Counted from the stretch's first letter, positions 8,036 to 16,853 are shown. The stretch is DNA of 33,614 bases from Candidatus Omnitrophota bacterium (GCA_023139575.1 JAGLNJ010000098.1:1-33614), one strand, 5' to 3'. Made by a program: numbers and translations. Notes: generated by a model not told the origin, from the letters alone.

Positions 8036-8164
8036 GAAAGATTTAAAGCATTTATATGATTGCTCTTATAACTATTTATCGCTGAAAACACTTTAAAGAG
8101 GCCGGTTTCCTTTCCTTATCAGTATACGTATTATATACTTATAGTTAAAGGAATAGGATGAACT

Positions 8165-9505
8165 ATGACTCAATTATTCAATAAACAGTTTATAATTCGC
8201 TTAGGTGTATTAGTTGGCGTGGTATTTATGTGCTTTCGATTTGCTCTTTATAGTGGCACGATATCTTGGGTTTCTGACCTTGACCTCGCTATTGAAAATA
8301 AATGGCTAATCTACAACATTGTCTATCTTGGTGTGATGGCTGTAGGTTTTCTTATCTCGCTGATAGGCGTTTCAAAGGGTAAGCGATGGGCTGTTAGATT
8401 GCTACAAGTGGTATCCATAATAGTTTATGCGGATTGTTGGAAATTATTCACATTGATGAGCTTTTGGAGTGGCATTGGTATTGCGGCAACTTTTGGTTGG
8501 ATGCTTTCCATCTCGCTGGTTATGATATGTGCTACGAAAGTTATAAAAAAAGAGTTTCAGTTCAAACCGGGCTTATCCGACAGGTCTCCTAAATGGAAAA
8601 CCTTTAACAAAGTATCAGGCAGAGTGCTGTGGGTATTGTTAAGCTTGTTATTCGCCTCGTATCTTACGCATTATTATTACGTCTATCCTAAACAAAAAAT
8701 TACTTATCCCGCCCAAGCCAATTTTGCCGATGGGCAGTCCTTTGATTTATTAGACCATTCCTTTCAAGCACAACAAGATTTGAAAATAGTCAATATATCC
8801 AGTTTGTTTAAGAAACCATTTGATTTTCGTATGCTGTTCTTAGCTAAAGAAGATGAAAGCCTAAGAATTGGGGTGAATGTGACACCCGGCGACTATATCG
8901 CTAATATGTTTCAATATCGCAACTCTTATGAGTTTCATCGCAGATTGATGCGGATGATTCGATTTATCTGCAAATTACCTTTTCTTAATGAAAATGAAAT
9001 GCAGGTTGTGGAAATTGATGTGGGTGACAGATTGGATGGATTCCTACTTCGCTTTGAGCGAGATTCTGGACGAGATTTATATTACTTTTTAGTTTTTGAT
9101 AAGAAAAATAGAGATAGTTCAGGGTCGTTAGGAATAATGTTTGATAAAAAGGAGAGTGCAAACGAAGACATTGTGAAACAAATCATAGGTTCGCTGAAGC
9201 TTGCCAATAAACCGGCGAAAACAAATGAAGCATATTTTGACGAAGCAATGAAAATGGTTCGTAGTAATCAGCTTATTGAAGCACAAGCAAGCTTGGTAAA
9301 TGCCCTTGACCAAGATTGGAGCAACCCCGAATATCATTATCAATTAGCACTCGCTTTTAAGGGGACGGAAAACAAGGTTGGAATGAAGGCTTCTCTGGAA
9401 GAAGTGGTCAAACAAAGCCCCGATTATAAAGATGCAAAACAGTTGTTAGGCGAAGTTAAAACACAGCTCGAAGAAGAATCAAACGAAAAGACAACTGAAC
9501 AATAG
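8165..9505 (+). CDS. Polytopic membrane protein with C-terminal TPR-like region, unknown function
   Basis: The product has 446 residues. Four membrane helices occupy about residues 10-125, and another lies near 150-170 (VLWVLLSLLFASYL). A soluble domain (about 175-345) includes DFRMLFLAKEDESLRIGVNV and a strand-rich stretch. Two TPR-like units follow (e.g. AQASLVNALDQDWSNPEYHY) and a Glu-rich tail. I do not recognise the soluble domain. Codon use is more A/T-rich than in the operon upstream, and the regulator/excisionase/integrase module lies 0.7 kb downstream, so it may be island cargo. The ATG follows GGAATAGGATG-type ribosome-binding sequence. Confidence 0.7.
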   Translation: MTQLFNKQFIIRLGVLVGVVFMCFRFALYSGTISWVSDLDLAIENKWLIYNIVYLGVMAVGFLISLIGVSKGKRWAVRLLQVVSIIVYADCWKLFTLMSFWSGIGIAATFGWMLSISLVMICATKVIKKEFQFKPGLSDRSPKWKTFNKVSGRVLWVLLSLLFASYLTHYYYVYPKQKITYPAQANFADGQSFDLLDHSFQAQQDLKIVNISSLFKKPFDFRMLFLAKEDESLRIGVNVTPGDYIANMFQYRNSYEFHRRLMRMIRFICKLPFLNENEMQVVEIDVGDRLDGFLLRFERDSGRDLYYFLVFDKKNRDSSGSLGIMFDKKESANEDIVKQIIGSLKLANKPAKTNEAYFDEAMKMVRSNQLIEAQASLVNALDQDWSNPEYHYQLALAFKGTENKVGMKASLEEVVKQSPDYKDAKQLLGEVKTQLEEESNEKTTEQ

Positions 9506-9535
9506 AGTGATAGCCAAACTAAGAATTGTTTACCC

Positions 9536-9563
9536 TTGAAATTCTGTTATTTTCTGTTATAAT
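9536..9563 (+). promoter_or_regulatory. Strong sigma70-like promoter with no downstream protein gene
   Basis: TTGAAA (9536-9541) and TATAAT (9558-9563) are 16 bp apart, a near-consensus promoter. No start codon with a ribosome site follows before the terminator at 9744. Confidence 0.65.
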
Positions 9564-9569
9564 ATTGTT

Positions 9570-9744
9570 ATTAAGATATAAGACTGTTCTTTAGATATTT
9601 GATTCAATATAAATCGTGTTTTTTAGGCTTCTTTTGGCTGCTCCGCAAGGACTGCCTTCTTCAAGAACCTAAAAACCCTTGAGATGTTCTTATAAAGACC
9701 TCAGGTAGATTAGCTTAAAAACTAAATCTGTCTGGGGTTTTTTT
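9570..9744 (+). ncRNA. Candidate structured small RNA of about 175 nt
   Basis: A near-consensus promoter ends at 9563 and a very strong terminator ends at 9744, giving a ~175-nt transcript without an evident gene. Within it TTTTTAGG (from ~9623) pairs with CCTAAAAA (~9668-9675), extended by TTCTT/AAGAA, around an inner hairpin containing GGCTGCTCCGCAAGGACTGCC. A second potential hairpin, CCTTGAG/CTCAGG, competes with the 5' arm of the terminator, so attenuation is also possible. The size is in the range of 6S RNA but I cannot match its core; the family is unassigned. Confidence 0.5.
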
Positions 9745-9747
9745 ATT
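9699..9747 (+). terminator. Strong Rho-independent terminator
   Basis: CCTCAGGTAGATTAG (9699-9713) pairs with CTAAATCTGTCTGGGG (9722-9737) with one bulge and a few wobble pairs, followed by eight T (9738-9744 and on). Confidence 0.85.
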
Positions 9748-10111
9748 GGTCCAACCCCCCCCAAGGTTTGGTTTTACCCGCCTTTTCTCCTCTGGGTTTT
9801 GGCGGGCTACAAATCAAACTCGGACTGATACGGCTCAGGGGTTAAAGTTTTCCCAAAACAAACTGGAACAACATTTTCGAACGACCGAAACCAACGTGTT
9901 TGGGTGAGGCAGAGCGTAAGCTATCCAAAAATCCTGAACGGAGCGAGGGAATGAATATAGTTGGGAAAGGTGTTCGGCTCTACTTACGGCAGAATAAAAA
10001 CAGATTTTAGTAGCAAACACAAAGCTTTCTAAATGAGCCGGCATTAACTCAATGTTTACCTAGTGTCAGTTATTAAAGGATTGCAGAACCTTCTGCCGTT
10101 AAGAGTGAACT
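9745..10111. other. Gene-less stretch, no recognised feature
   Basis: No supported gene is seen. The only structure is an inverted repeat CCCGCC (9777-9782)/GGCGGG (9801-9806) around an 18-nt loop. A minus-strand open frame at 9835-10044 lacks a ribosome site and family resemblance. The stretch could include an attachment site of the neighbouring integrase module, but no repeat was found to define one. Confidence 0.4.
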
Positions 10112-10255
10112 ATGTCTATAAACAGAAAAGAAACGCAAATGGCTTACGAAATGTTTTACAGGCGGATAGGCGGACGAATTAACAAAAAAGGCAACCTTGA
10201 GCCGTTTAAGAAAGCGTCTAATCGAAAAAGTCGAACGCTAAAGAAAAAGAATTAA
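10112..10255 (+). CDS. Small basic protein, 47 residues, hypothetical
   Basis: ATG 10112 to TAA 10255 encodes a 47-residue protein rich in Lys and Arg (ending SRTLKKKN) with AYEMFYRRIGG in the middle. Its stop overlaps the convergent regulator gene by 4 bases (TTAA). The ribosome site is weak (AAGAG). The composition suggests nucleic-acid binding, and its place in the integrase module would fit a mobile-element accessory protein, but no family is recognised. Confidence 0.4.
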   Translation: MSINRKETQMAYEMFYRRIGGRINKKGNLEPFKKASNRKSRTLKKKN

Positions 10256-10470
10256 CGGGCTTTAAGGAGATTTTCGGGGGTAACACCCAATGCTTTGGAA
10301 ATCTTTTCGATGGTTTTGAGGGAAATGTTTGGTGGCGACTTGCCTTCAATCAATTGAATGTATTTATAGCCGACGTTTGACGCTTCGGATAGAGCTTCCT
10401 GTGTAAGCTTCTTCTTGGTTCTTAAATGCTTAATGTTTTTACCAACCAGCTTGTTTAATGGGGCTGACAT
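10252..10470 (-). CDS. XRE-family HTH regulator of the integrase module
   Basis: This 72-residue protein is almost entirely a Cro/C1-type helix-turn-helix: VGKNIKHLRTKKKLTQEALS, ASNVGYKYIQLIEGKSPPNI, then ISKALGVTPENLL. It is transcribed divergently from the excisionase/integrase pair, as expected for a repressor of a mobile element. On its own strand TATAAT ends only ~6 nt before the ATG, so the message may be leaderless. The intergenic palindrome at 10502-10522 is the likely binding site. Confidence 0.85.
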   Translation of the reverse strand: MSAPLNKLVGKNIKHLRTKKKLTQEALSEASNVGYKYIQLIEGKSPPNISLKTIEKISKALGVTPENLLKAR

Positions 10471-10498
10471 GCACCCATTATACTACGGTGGTTGTTGA

Positions 10499-10527
10499 TT
10501 GACACCCCAGTATATAGGGTGTATACT
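10499..10527 (+). promoter_or_regulatory. Promoter of excisionase/integrase overlapping an operator palindrome
   Basis: TTGACA (10499-10504), a perfect -35, and TATACT (10522-10527) are 17 bp apart. The spacer carries an inverted repeat, ACACCC (10502-10507)/GGGTGT (10517-10522), covering both hexamers, so a bound repressor would block the polymerase. The predicted transcript start (~10534) is at the end of the AGGAG ribosome site (10530-10534), so the leader is very short. Confidence 0.65.
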
Positions 10528-10540
10528 TTAGGAGATTGAG

Positions 10541-10714
10541 TTGACTGAAATTCTTTTAACTGTTGAGCAGGTTGCAGACTATATTCAAATAAGTAAGTGG
10601 ACTATATATCGTTGGATAAAGGAAAAAAATATGCCTGTTTATAAGATGGGCGGGGTAAGTCGTTTTAAGAAAAGTGAGATTGATGAATGGATAATGAATC
10701 ACAAAGCAAAATAA
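10541..10714 (+). CDS. Excisionase-family DNA-binding protein (HTH_17, MerR-like)
   Basis: The product is 57 residues from TTG 10541 with AGGAG 6 nt upstream. TVEQVADYIQISKWTIYRWI, then GGVSRFKKSEIDEWI, is the typical winged helix of excisionase-type proteins. It overlaps the integrase start (10687) by 28 bp in another frame, so the two are probably translated from one message. Such proteins bend DNA at attachment sites and bias the integrase toward excision; that role is by family. Confidence 0.8.
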   Translation: MTEILLTVEQVADYIQISKWTIYRWIKEKNMPVYKMGGVSRFKKSEIDEWIMNHKAK

Positions 10715-11575
10715 CAATTAAGGCGAGAAGAAGGCGAATAATCAAGACACCCAAACCCTTTAAGAAACTAAACTATAAATGTTATTACATTAAGATTACA
10801 GGTATTGATGGCAAACGCAAAGATATCAATTTATGCACGGCTGATAAAAAAGAAGCAAGGCTTCGGGCTAAGCGAGAAATTGAATTGCTAAACAGCCAGC
10901 TTGACGGAAGCTTTGCTAAGGTAGTTGCGATTCGGGAGATGGTTAACCTATATGTTCAGTCTAAAACCAACTGGGCGGAAACAACTTCTCGTCGAAATAT
11001 ACAGCATTTAACATTCTTTCTAACCTTTATGAACACACATTATTCACAAATAAGATATTTTAATCATATCAACCAATCCCATATTGAGGAATTTCAAACA
11101 CAAAGGCTTAATGGAAAGTTAAGAAGCGGCAAAAGTATTTCTCCTAAGACGGTTCGAGAATCCGTTGGGGTTATCAACAATATGTTTGAATGGGCAATTA
11201 AGCGAGGCTACGCACTCTCCAATCCCGTTAAGAGAATTGAAAAGGTAAAAGTTATAAATAAAGACCAGCATAGGTTTACAGACCAAGAACTTTTGATGAT
11301 ATTGGAATACTGCAAAAATAGAAAAACCCTCACGCATATGTATGCACCCTATCTTATCTTAATAACAACAGGATTAAGAAGTGGCGAATTATCCAATCTT
11401 ATATGGGATGATATAGGCTTTGAGCGACGAGTTATTAAAATCCGAAACAAGACTCTCCCTGATGGGCGAGAATGGAATACTAAAACTCGGCAGAGACGAG
11501 AACTTAAAATGGAGGCTCTTTAACAAAATCTATGGGTAAAGATTTCTTACTTTGTTCGGATAAGAACAAGTAAAT
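10687..11575 (+). pseudogene. Tyrosine integrase with decayed C-terminus
   Basis: The open frame 10687-11523 (278 residues) has a basic N-terminal arm-type region, a core-binding domain (about residues 85-190), and the start of the catalytic domain with TTGLRSGELSNL (first Arg) and the Lys-bearing NTKTRQRRELKM. It then stops at 11521, before the HxxR, H and Tyr motifs. Beyond the stop, integrase-like coding continues in other frames (NKIYG, then KDFLLCSDKNK to ~11575), which indicates frameshift decay. A MITE sits 50 bp further on. The enzyme lacks its nucleophile and cannot catalyse recombination, so the module is stranded unless complemented. Confidence 0.8.
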
Positions 11576-11624
11576 TAATATTTTTTGCAAAAAGGCCAGA
11601 TAATTACACTGGATAACTTCTCTG

Positions 11625-11900
11625 ATTTATTTAGGGTCTGCTGAAAAAGTCAGAATTAGCACAAACGTCGACGATAAAATGTGTAAAATATCACTAAAAT
11701 TAACGCGTAAGCGCGAGCTTTTTGGCCAAAATGTTGCAAAAACCGTGCACTTTTGAAACTAAAGATAATGCTTATTATTGTTTCATCTGGATTCCCGCCT
11801 TCGCGGGAATGACATTCTTCGTCGATAAATTATTTTTGGCATTCCCGCGAAGGCGGGAATGCATAGTTTGAAATCTTTTTTCAGCAGACCCTATTTATTT
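11625..11900. mobile_element. 260-bp MITE with terminal inverted repeats and 8-bp target duplication
   Basis: The element spans 11633-11892. Its left end AGGGTCTGCTGAAAAA and right end TTTTTCAGCAGACCCT are perfect inverted repeats of 16 bp. It is flanked by identical 8-bp sequences, ATTTATTT at 11625-11632 and 11893-11900, as expected from transposition. It has no reading frame for a transposase, so it would move with a related full-length insertion sequence elsewhere in the genome. The transposase family is not assigned. Confidence 0.88.
11791..11860. repeat. Paired inverted copies of a 20-bp palindromic repeat inside the MITE
   Basis: ATTCCCGCCTTCGCGGGAAT (11791-11810) and its exact reverse complement (11841-11860) lie 30 bp apart. 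Each is itself a hairpin, and the pair can form a larger cruciform. The TTCCCGCxxxxGCGGGAA core is a widespread dispersed bacterial repeat type. Confidence 0.85.
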
Positions 11901-12057
11901 ATGTTTGACGCCCTGATGGGACTCGTGATAGTCAAAAATTTTAAAAAAAGTTACAAGTGACTCAAAATAAGATATTTTTGTAAATCATAAACAATATTAG
12001 TTTTATGATATATTTTTTTATGGATTTGAAAGGGCTTTCTGGAAATCCGGGATACGG

Positions 12058-12100
12058 TTGACTTTAGTCGGAAAATATTTTATATTTATAAGACTAAAGT
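12058..12100 (+). promoter_or_regulatory. Promoter of the two-partner secretion operon with flanking inverted repeat
   Basis: TTGACT (12058-12063) and TATATT (12081-12086) are 17 bp apart. ACTTTAGTC (12061-12069) and GACTAAAGT (12092-12100) form a perfect 9-bp inverted repeat that straddles the -35/-10 region, a likely operator. The leader to the TpsB start is ~150 nt. The rest of 11901-12240 shows no gene. Confidence 0.55.
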
Positions 12101-12242
12101 TTCTTGCGATTGTTTACGTGCTGATGAGCGGTTTGGCGGAAATTGAATATTTGCCTTTTCCCACGATTTTATTTTTAGTACAATAATCCCAAAGCAGTTT
12201 TGATAATTAAGATTAATTTTTAAGAAAGGAGATTTCTCTATC

Positions 12243-13958
12243 ATGAGGAATACTCACGGTGTTTTGTTATCTGCAATTTTAGGGTCATTGCTTTTTTTTC
12301 AGTTGCCGGTTCACGGACAGCCGGCGCCGCAGCAGACAATAGGGGGTGTTACCAAGACAGAGTATGACACTGAGATTAGAAAAAAACTTGAACAGCGGAT
12401 TGAAACTGAGAAAGTAACCGGGCAAGAGGAACAAGAAGGCGGGATCATTCCTGAAGACTCCGGGCCGAGAATTTTAGTTGAATCTATTATTGTGGAAGGC
12501 GTTACGATTCTTTCCGGCAAAGAAGTTCAGGACATCATTGCGCCTTATCAAGGCAAAGAGCTTTCGCTTAAGAGTATGCAAAAGGTTTCTGACCTTATTA
12601 CCGATGCGTATCGACAAAGAGGTTATGTGACCTCAAGAGCGTATCTGCCTCCGCAAACGATACAAAAAGGTATTTTGTATATCCGTGTCGTTGAGGGTAA
12701 ATTGGGAAGCCTGGATATTAGAGGTAACCGTTATTTTAAAGAATCACTTATCAGAAAACGCGTATCCATCCAGCCGGATGGATATTTTGATTATAACGCC
12801 CTGCAAAAATCGCTGGTGTATATCAATGAACACCCTGACCGCGTGGCGCGAGCCATTCTCGTTCCCGGTAAAGTTCCGGGCAGCACAGATATAGTTATAG
12901 AGGTAGAGGACCGGATGCCCTTTCATGCCGGTTTTGAATACGATAATTACGGATCAAGATTTATCAATAAGAGTCAGTACTCAGTATTCTTGGAGCATAA
13001 CAATCTTTTAGGTCATGATGATCGGCTTTACCTTAAGGCGCAGTTCGCCGAGGCCAACGCTTTGAATATTCAGCAGGCAAGATATGTCTATCCTGTTTCA
13101 CCGTCATGGGATGTCGGGGTTTATGCCGTTTTGAGCAAACTCAAACTCGGGGAAGAATTTGCTGATCTGGATGCTAATGGAAAGGCGCAGTACTATGGCA
13201 TCTTTACAAGTAAGGCCCTTATTCAGGAAACAGATTTAGAATTACGCTGGAACCTCGGGTTCGATTACAAAAGTGTTATCAATGATCTATTAGGCGTAGA
13301 ATCATCCCGGGATGAATTACGCATTCTTAAGACCGGCTTTGATCTGGATGTCAGTGACAGTTGGGGGAGAACAATTGTTACCGCGCAGATCGATAACGGC
13401 CTGTCTGATATTCTGGGGGCCATGGATGACAAAGATAATCATGCGTCACGCGCGGGCGCCGGAGCAAAATTTAATAAAGGGGTTTTTAATCTCTTCCGCC
13501 TGCAGCCCCTGCCGTTTGAATCGACTCTTTTATGGAAGAATTCCGCCCAGTTTTCGAATCACACTTTAGCGGCTTCAGAGCAATTTCAAATCGGCGGCGC
13601 TTCAAGTGTGCGCGGATACACGCCGGCGGAACACTCCGGAGATACGGGTTATTACACGGCGGTTGAATTATCATTCCCGCTTTATCCTTTAAGCAAAAAT
13701 GTTAATGTGCCTTTTACCAAAGAAAATCTCTATGACGCTTTTCGTCTGGTTCTTTTTTATGATTTTGCCACGGCTCATTTAAACAAAACAGCTGCCGGCG
13801 AACAGGAAGATGAAACCTTGCGCGGGTACGGTTTCGGCGCAAGGCTTAATATAAACGACCGCTTGAATTGTCGTGTTGAAGTCGGATACCCGGATGGAAA
13901 ATTACCGTCAGACGGTGATCATGCCCATCCCTGGGTCGAATTTATGTGGAAATTTTAA
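12243..13958 (+). CDS. TpsB outer-membrane transporter (ShlB/FhaC/HecB family)
   Basis: The product has 571 residues; the ATG follows AGAAAGGAG. A signal peptide ends near VHGQPAP. A POTRA_2 domain (about 80-155) contains ISGK-type LSLKSMQKVSDLITDAYRQRGY, and a second POTRA (about 158-235) contains ILYIRVVEGKLGSLDIRG. A C-terminal 16-strand barrel carries the conserved loop-6 motif VRGYTPAEHSGD and ends in the aromatic WVEFMWKF. Length and order fit the family exactly. It should thread the TpsA protein encoded 47 bp downstream across the outer membrane, using the POTRA domains to recognise its TPS domain. Confidence 0.95.
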   Translation: MRNTHGVLLSAILGSLLFFQLPVHGQPAPQQTIGGVTKTEYDTEIRKKLEQRIETEKVTGQEEQEGGIIPEDSGPRILVESIIVEGVTILSGKEVQDIIAPYQGKELSLKSMQKVSDLITDAYRQRGYVTSRAYLPPQTIQKGILYIRVVEGKLGSLDIRGNRYFKESLIRKRVSIQPDGYFDYNALQKSLVYINEHPDRVARAILVPGKVPGSTDIVIEVEDRMPFHAGFEYDNYGSRFINKSQYSVFLEHNNLLGHDDRLYLKAQFAEANALNIQQARYVYPVSPSWDVGVYAVLSKLKLGEEFADLDANGKAQYYGIFTSKALIQETDLELRWNLGFDYKSVINDLLGVESSRDELRILKTGFDLDVSDSWGRTIVTAQIDNGLSDILGAMDDKDNHASRAGAGAKFNKGVFNLFRLQPLPFESTLLWKNSAQFSNHTLAASEQFQIGGASSVRGYTPAEHSGDTGYYTAVELSFPLYPLSKNVNVPFTKENLYDAFRLVLFYDFATAHLNKTAAGEQEDETLRGYGFGARLNINDRLNCRVEVGYPDGKLPSDGDHAHPWVEFMWKF

Positions 13959-14005
13959 TCTCAATTCCGGAAAGACCGCGTTTGTTGAAAAATGGAGGAT
14001 ATGTC

Positions 14006-16789
14006 ATGAAACGAAAAATGAAAAAAGTTATCTCTCTTGTAGTTGCTATTTGTTTTTCCTGCTTGCCGCAGGCCGCATATGCCTTGCCGCAGGGTGAGGT
14101 CGTTGTTGACGGGGCGGCGGGCTTTGACCGTTCGGTCGCCAATGAGCTCACCGTTAAGCAAACGACCGATAAGCTTATTGCTGATTATGATGCCTTTTCT
14201 ATCGCCGTGAGTGAAAAGGTTATTTTTGACCAGCCCTCAACATCCAGTGTGGCGCTGAACCGGGTTGTTGGTATTGATCCATCATTGATATTAGGGAAGT
14301 TGAAGGCGAATGGCCGGCTTTTCCTTATTAATCCTAACGGCATCGTCTTTGGAGAAGGTTCAAAAGTCGACGTCGCCGGATTAGTCGCTTCAACATTGGA
14401 TATCGACAATGATGATTTTCTGGCCGGGCGCTATAATTTCTTTGGTCAGGGGGGTACGGTGCTGAATTACGGCGAGCTTCTTTCCCCTGGCGGTTTTGTG
14501 GCCTTATTGGGTTCATCGGTCAGAAACGCCGGGATCATTAAATCAAATTTAGGAAGTGTTGCCTTAGCCGCGGGTGAGGCCGTAACATTAGACTTAGATC
14601 CACAGGGGCTGATTAGTGTTGTCGTCAATGAAAAAACAACAAAGGACATTGATAATAATGGTGCCGCTGTTATAAATACCGGTTTCATCGAAGCAAATGG
14701 TGGCGAGGTTATTTTGACAGCAAAATCATTGAGCAGTGTCTTTGATCAAGCTATTAATAATACCGGCATTATCGAGGCCGTTAATTTAGAAGAAGCTACA
14801 GGCCATATCGCATTATTGGCGGATGAAGATATTCATGTCGGGAATACCGTTACGGGTGGGTATGTGGAATTTGATTCATCCGACGGGAATGTGACGCATT
14901 TGACAAACAGCCAGGTTACCACGGATAATGAGAATTTCCGCGGTTCTGCGGGTAAAGATTATATCTTAAAGAATGCCGCGACGATTACGACGGGGGAAGG
15001 AGTTATTGATATTTACGCGGAAGATAATATCCTTTTAGGTTCCGCTGATGATGAGACGGTTATTAACTATGAATGGGATTACATTTTAGGTACAAGAGGT
15101 TATCATTTTACGGAATTCGGTTATTATTACGATGACGGCAATGGGATTGTTTATGTTCCTCTCGCTAAAGGGTCGAATATCGGCAAGCATGCTCACAGCC
15201 CGAGTTCAGGTTCGGGATTGATTTATGATGACCGTGACAGCCTTGACTTGTATACCGTTTCCAGGGATTATGACTGGAAGAAATTGACCTGGCATGATGA
15301 TCCCGCCCTTAACAGCGACGGGGAAGATCACCTGGTTGTTGACGGCATCCGTTATCAATGGGAGGATTTAGAGAATTTAGGGGACAGGGATTTCGATGAT
15401 GAAGTGTTTGATTTCGCTTATGACATTCAGACCTTTACAACGGGAGCGGAACTTAATTCGCGATCAAATGTTTTCCTAACAGCCAACAAAGGTTCTATCC
15501 ATCAGAACGGCGGCAATATCACTGCGGATAACTTGATGCTATCTGCTAATACAGGGATCAGCGGCACCAGCGCGAACAAGGGGTTGGACGCGACAGTCAA
15601 TGCCCTGTCGGCTTTAAATAAAACGGCAAATAGTTTGGCGCTCAATATTCAAAAAGCCGTTAAAGTGGCTGATTTGCGGAGATTGTCCGGGATCAATAAT
15701 GGGGTGGCAGGCAGCAACGGTGTAGAGAATAAAGCCGCTTGTGCAAAAGTTGACATCAAGGTCGCCGGCGATTTGGATATTATGGCTCCGGTTGTCAGCC
15801 ACGGCGATATCATTTTAGAAGCGGATGGAAGCATAACACAAAGCGGCGATGGTGATATAACAATCGTCCGCGACAGCGGGCTTTCTTTGAATCCGCCAAG
15901 CGATTTAGGTAGCCCTTCCCATCAAATTAACGTGCCTTCGGAGAATGATACCATTGAAGTGGTATGGGGGTTGCCGGAATGTGAAGACGGCGGCTGCGGT
16001 GATTTAACATCCACGGCAGGAGGCGCTTTTACCCAGGACGAAGGGACAAAGATCGCCACCAACGGCGGCGATGCTACCGTTGAGGCGCAGGATGACATCA
16101 GGCTGGCCTTAATTGACGCGGGTGACGGACATGCCAAGGTGACGTCGCATAAAGGTTCCATTTTAGACAATGATCTCGGTGTCGTGCCGGGTGATTATGA
16201 TGTGATCGCGCGCAATATCAAACTAGCCGCCGCGGGTCAGATCGGTGGATCCGGAGATCAAGAGGAAATCGATTTGGGCCAACCCGGTTACGGTTTTTCC
16301 CGCATTTTTGACATGATCGATGATACAGACCCGGATATATCGATCGACGATTATACAGTTTTTTTAGATAGTAATGGTGATTGGCGTTTTACGACGGCCT
16401 ATAAGACAACACAAGAGAGCGATAACTGGTGGTTTCATGTGGCAACGGTAGGCGAATCAAGAGAAGAAATGGGAATGTCCGAAACCGCGCATTTAGGGCC
16501 ATTTGTTATTGTTTCTGAACCGCCACCAACACCGGGAATTGATGTTTTGGATAATATCTTTGATAATTTCCGTGTTTACTATGAGATCTTGAGCCCCAGC
16601 CGGTTCGTCAGTTTTGAGCCGTCAACGAAAATCGGGCTTTACGCTTATCATCCGATTGTCAGTACAGATGAATCCGCCTTTGATGACATCAGGCTCGATG
16701 TGGATGCTTACGAGTTTATTGAGCGGAATATCAATCTAAAAGGACCGCTTTCGCCTTATTTCGACGTTGATGAAGAAGACAAAAAGTAA
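14006..16789 (+). CDS. TpsA exoprotein with filamentous haemagglutinin N-terminal (TPS) domain
   Basis: The product is 927 residues from ATG 14006, chosen for GGAGG 7 nt upstream. The signal peptide ends PQAAYA (residue 26). The TPS domain (about 27-230) has LNRVVGIDPSLILGKLKANG and the hallmark NPNGIVFG (109-116), then beta-helix-like repeats (LNYGELLSPGGFVALLGSSV). The central region (about 330-500) contains Asp/Tyr-rich segments that are not typical haemagglutinin repeats, and a CEDGGC pair lies near residues 659-664. The C-terminus is acidic (DVDEEDKK). No toxin or intein domain is visible. It is the TpsB substrate, probably a surface adhesin or S-layer-like protein; the exact role is unknown. 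Confidence 0.9.
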   Translation: MKRKMKKVISLVVAICFSCLPQAAYALPQGEVVVDGAAGFDRSVANELTVKQTTDKLIADYDAFSIAVSEKVIFDQPSTSSVALNRVVGIDPSLILGKLKANGRLFLINPNGIVFGEGSKVDVAGLVASTLDIDNDDFLAGRYNFFGQGGTVLNYGELLSPGGFVALLGSSVRNAGIIKSNLGSVALAAGEAVTLDLDPQGLISVVVNEKTTKDIDNNGAAVINTGFIEANGGEVILTAKSLSSVFDQAINNTGIIEAVNLEEATGHIALLADEDIHVGNTVTGGYVEFDSSDGNVTHLTNSQVTTDNENFRGSAGKDYILKNAATITTGEGVIDIYAEDNILLGSADDETVINYEWDYILGTRGYHFTEFGYYYDDGNGIVYVPLAKGSNIGKHAHSPSSGSGLIYDDRDSLDLYTVSRDYDWKKLTWHDDPALNSDGEDHLVVDGIRYQWEDLENLGDRDFDDEVFDFAYDIQTFTTGAELNSRSNVFLTANKGSIHQNGGNITADNLMLSANTGISGTSANKGLDATVNALSALNKTANSLALNIQKAVKVADLRRLSGINNGVAGSNGVENKAACAKVDIKVAGDLDIMAPVVSHGDIILEADGSITQSGDGDITIVRDSGLSLNPPSDLGSPSHQINVPSENDTIEVVWGLPECEDGGCGDLTSTAGGAFTQDEGTKIATNGGDATVEAQDDIRLALIDAGDGHAKVTSHKGSILDNDLGVVPGDYDVIARNIKLAAAGQIGGSGDQEEIDLGQPGYGFSRIFDMIDDTDPDISIDDYTVFLDSNGDWRFTTAYKTTQESDNWWFHVATVGESREEMGMSETAHLGPFVIVSEPPPTPGIDVLDNIFDNFRVYYEILSPSRFVSFEPSTKIGLYAYHPIVSTDESAFDDIRLDVDAYEFIERNINLKGPLSPYFDVDEEDKK

Positions 16790-16818
16790 TTCTTAAAGTA
16801 TAAGTATTGTAGGTTCCA

Positions 16819-16851
16819 AAAACAGGAAGACCAAAAGTCTTCCTGTTTTTT
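16819..16851 (+). terminator. Rho-independent terminator of the TPS operon
   Basis: AAAACAGGAAGAC (to 16831) pairs with GTCTTCCTGTTTT (from 16837) around CAAAA, ending in a T run. Confidence 0.92.
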
Positions 16852-16853
16852 AA

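Noticed and set aside
9570-9744. Calling the small RNA 6S RNA
   Set aside because: The size fits, and CTTGAGATGTT resembles part of E. coli 6S, but the 5' and 3' ends do not pair to a closing stem with a central bubble.
9835-10044. 69-codon minus-strand frame
   Set aside because: No ribosome site or recognisable motif; composition resembles non-coding sequence.
12121-12155. Hammerhead-like CTGATGA ... GAAA pattern in the TPS leader
   Set aside because: The intervening bases give at most a 2-bp stem II, and stems I and III with a cleavage triplet cannot be formed.
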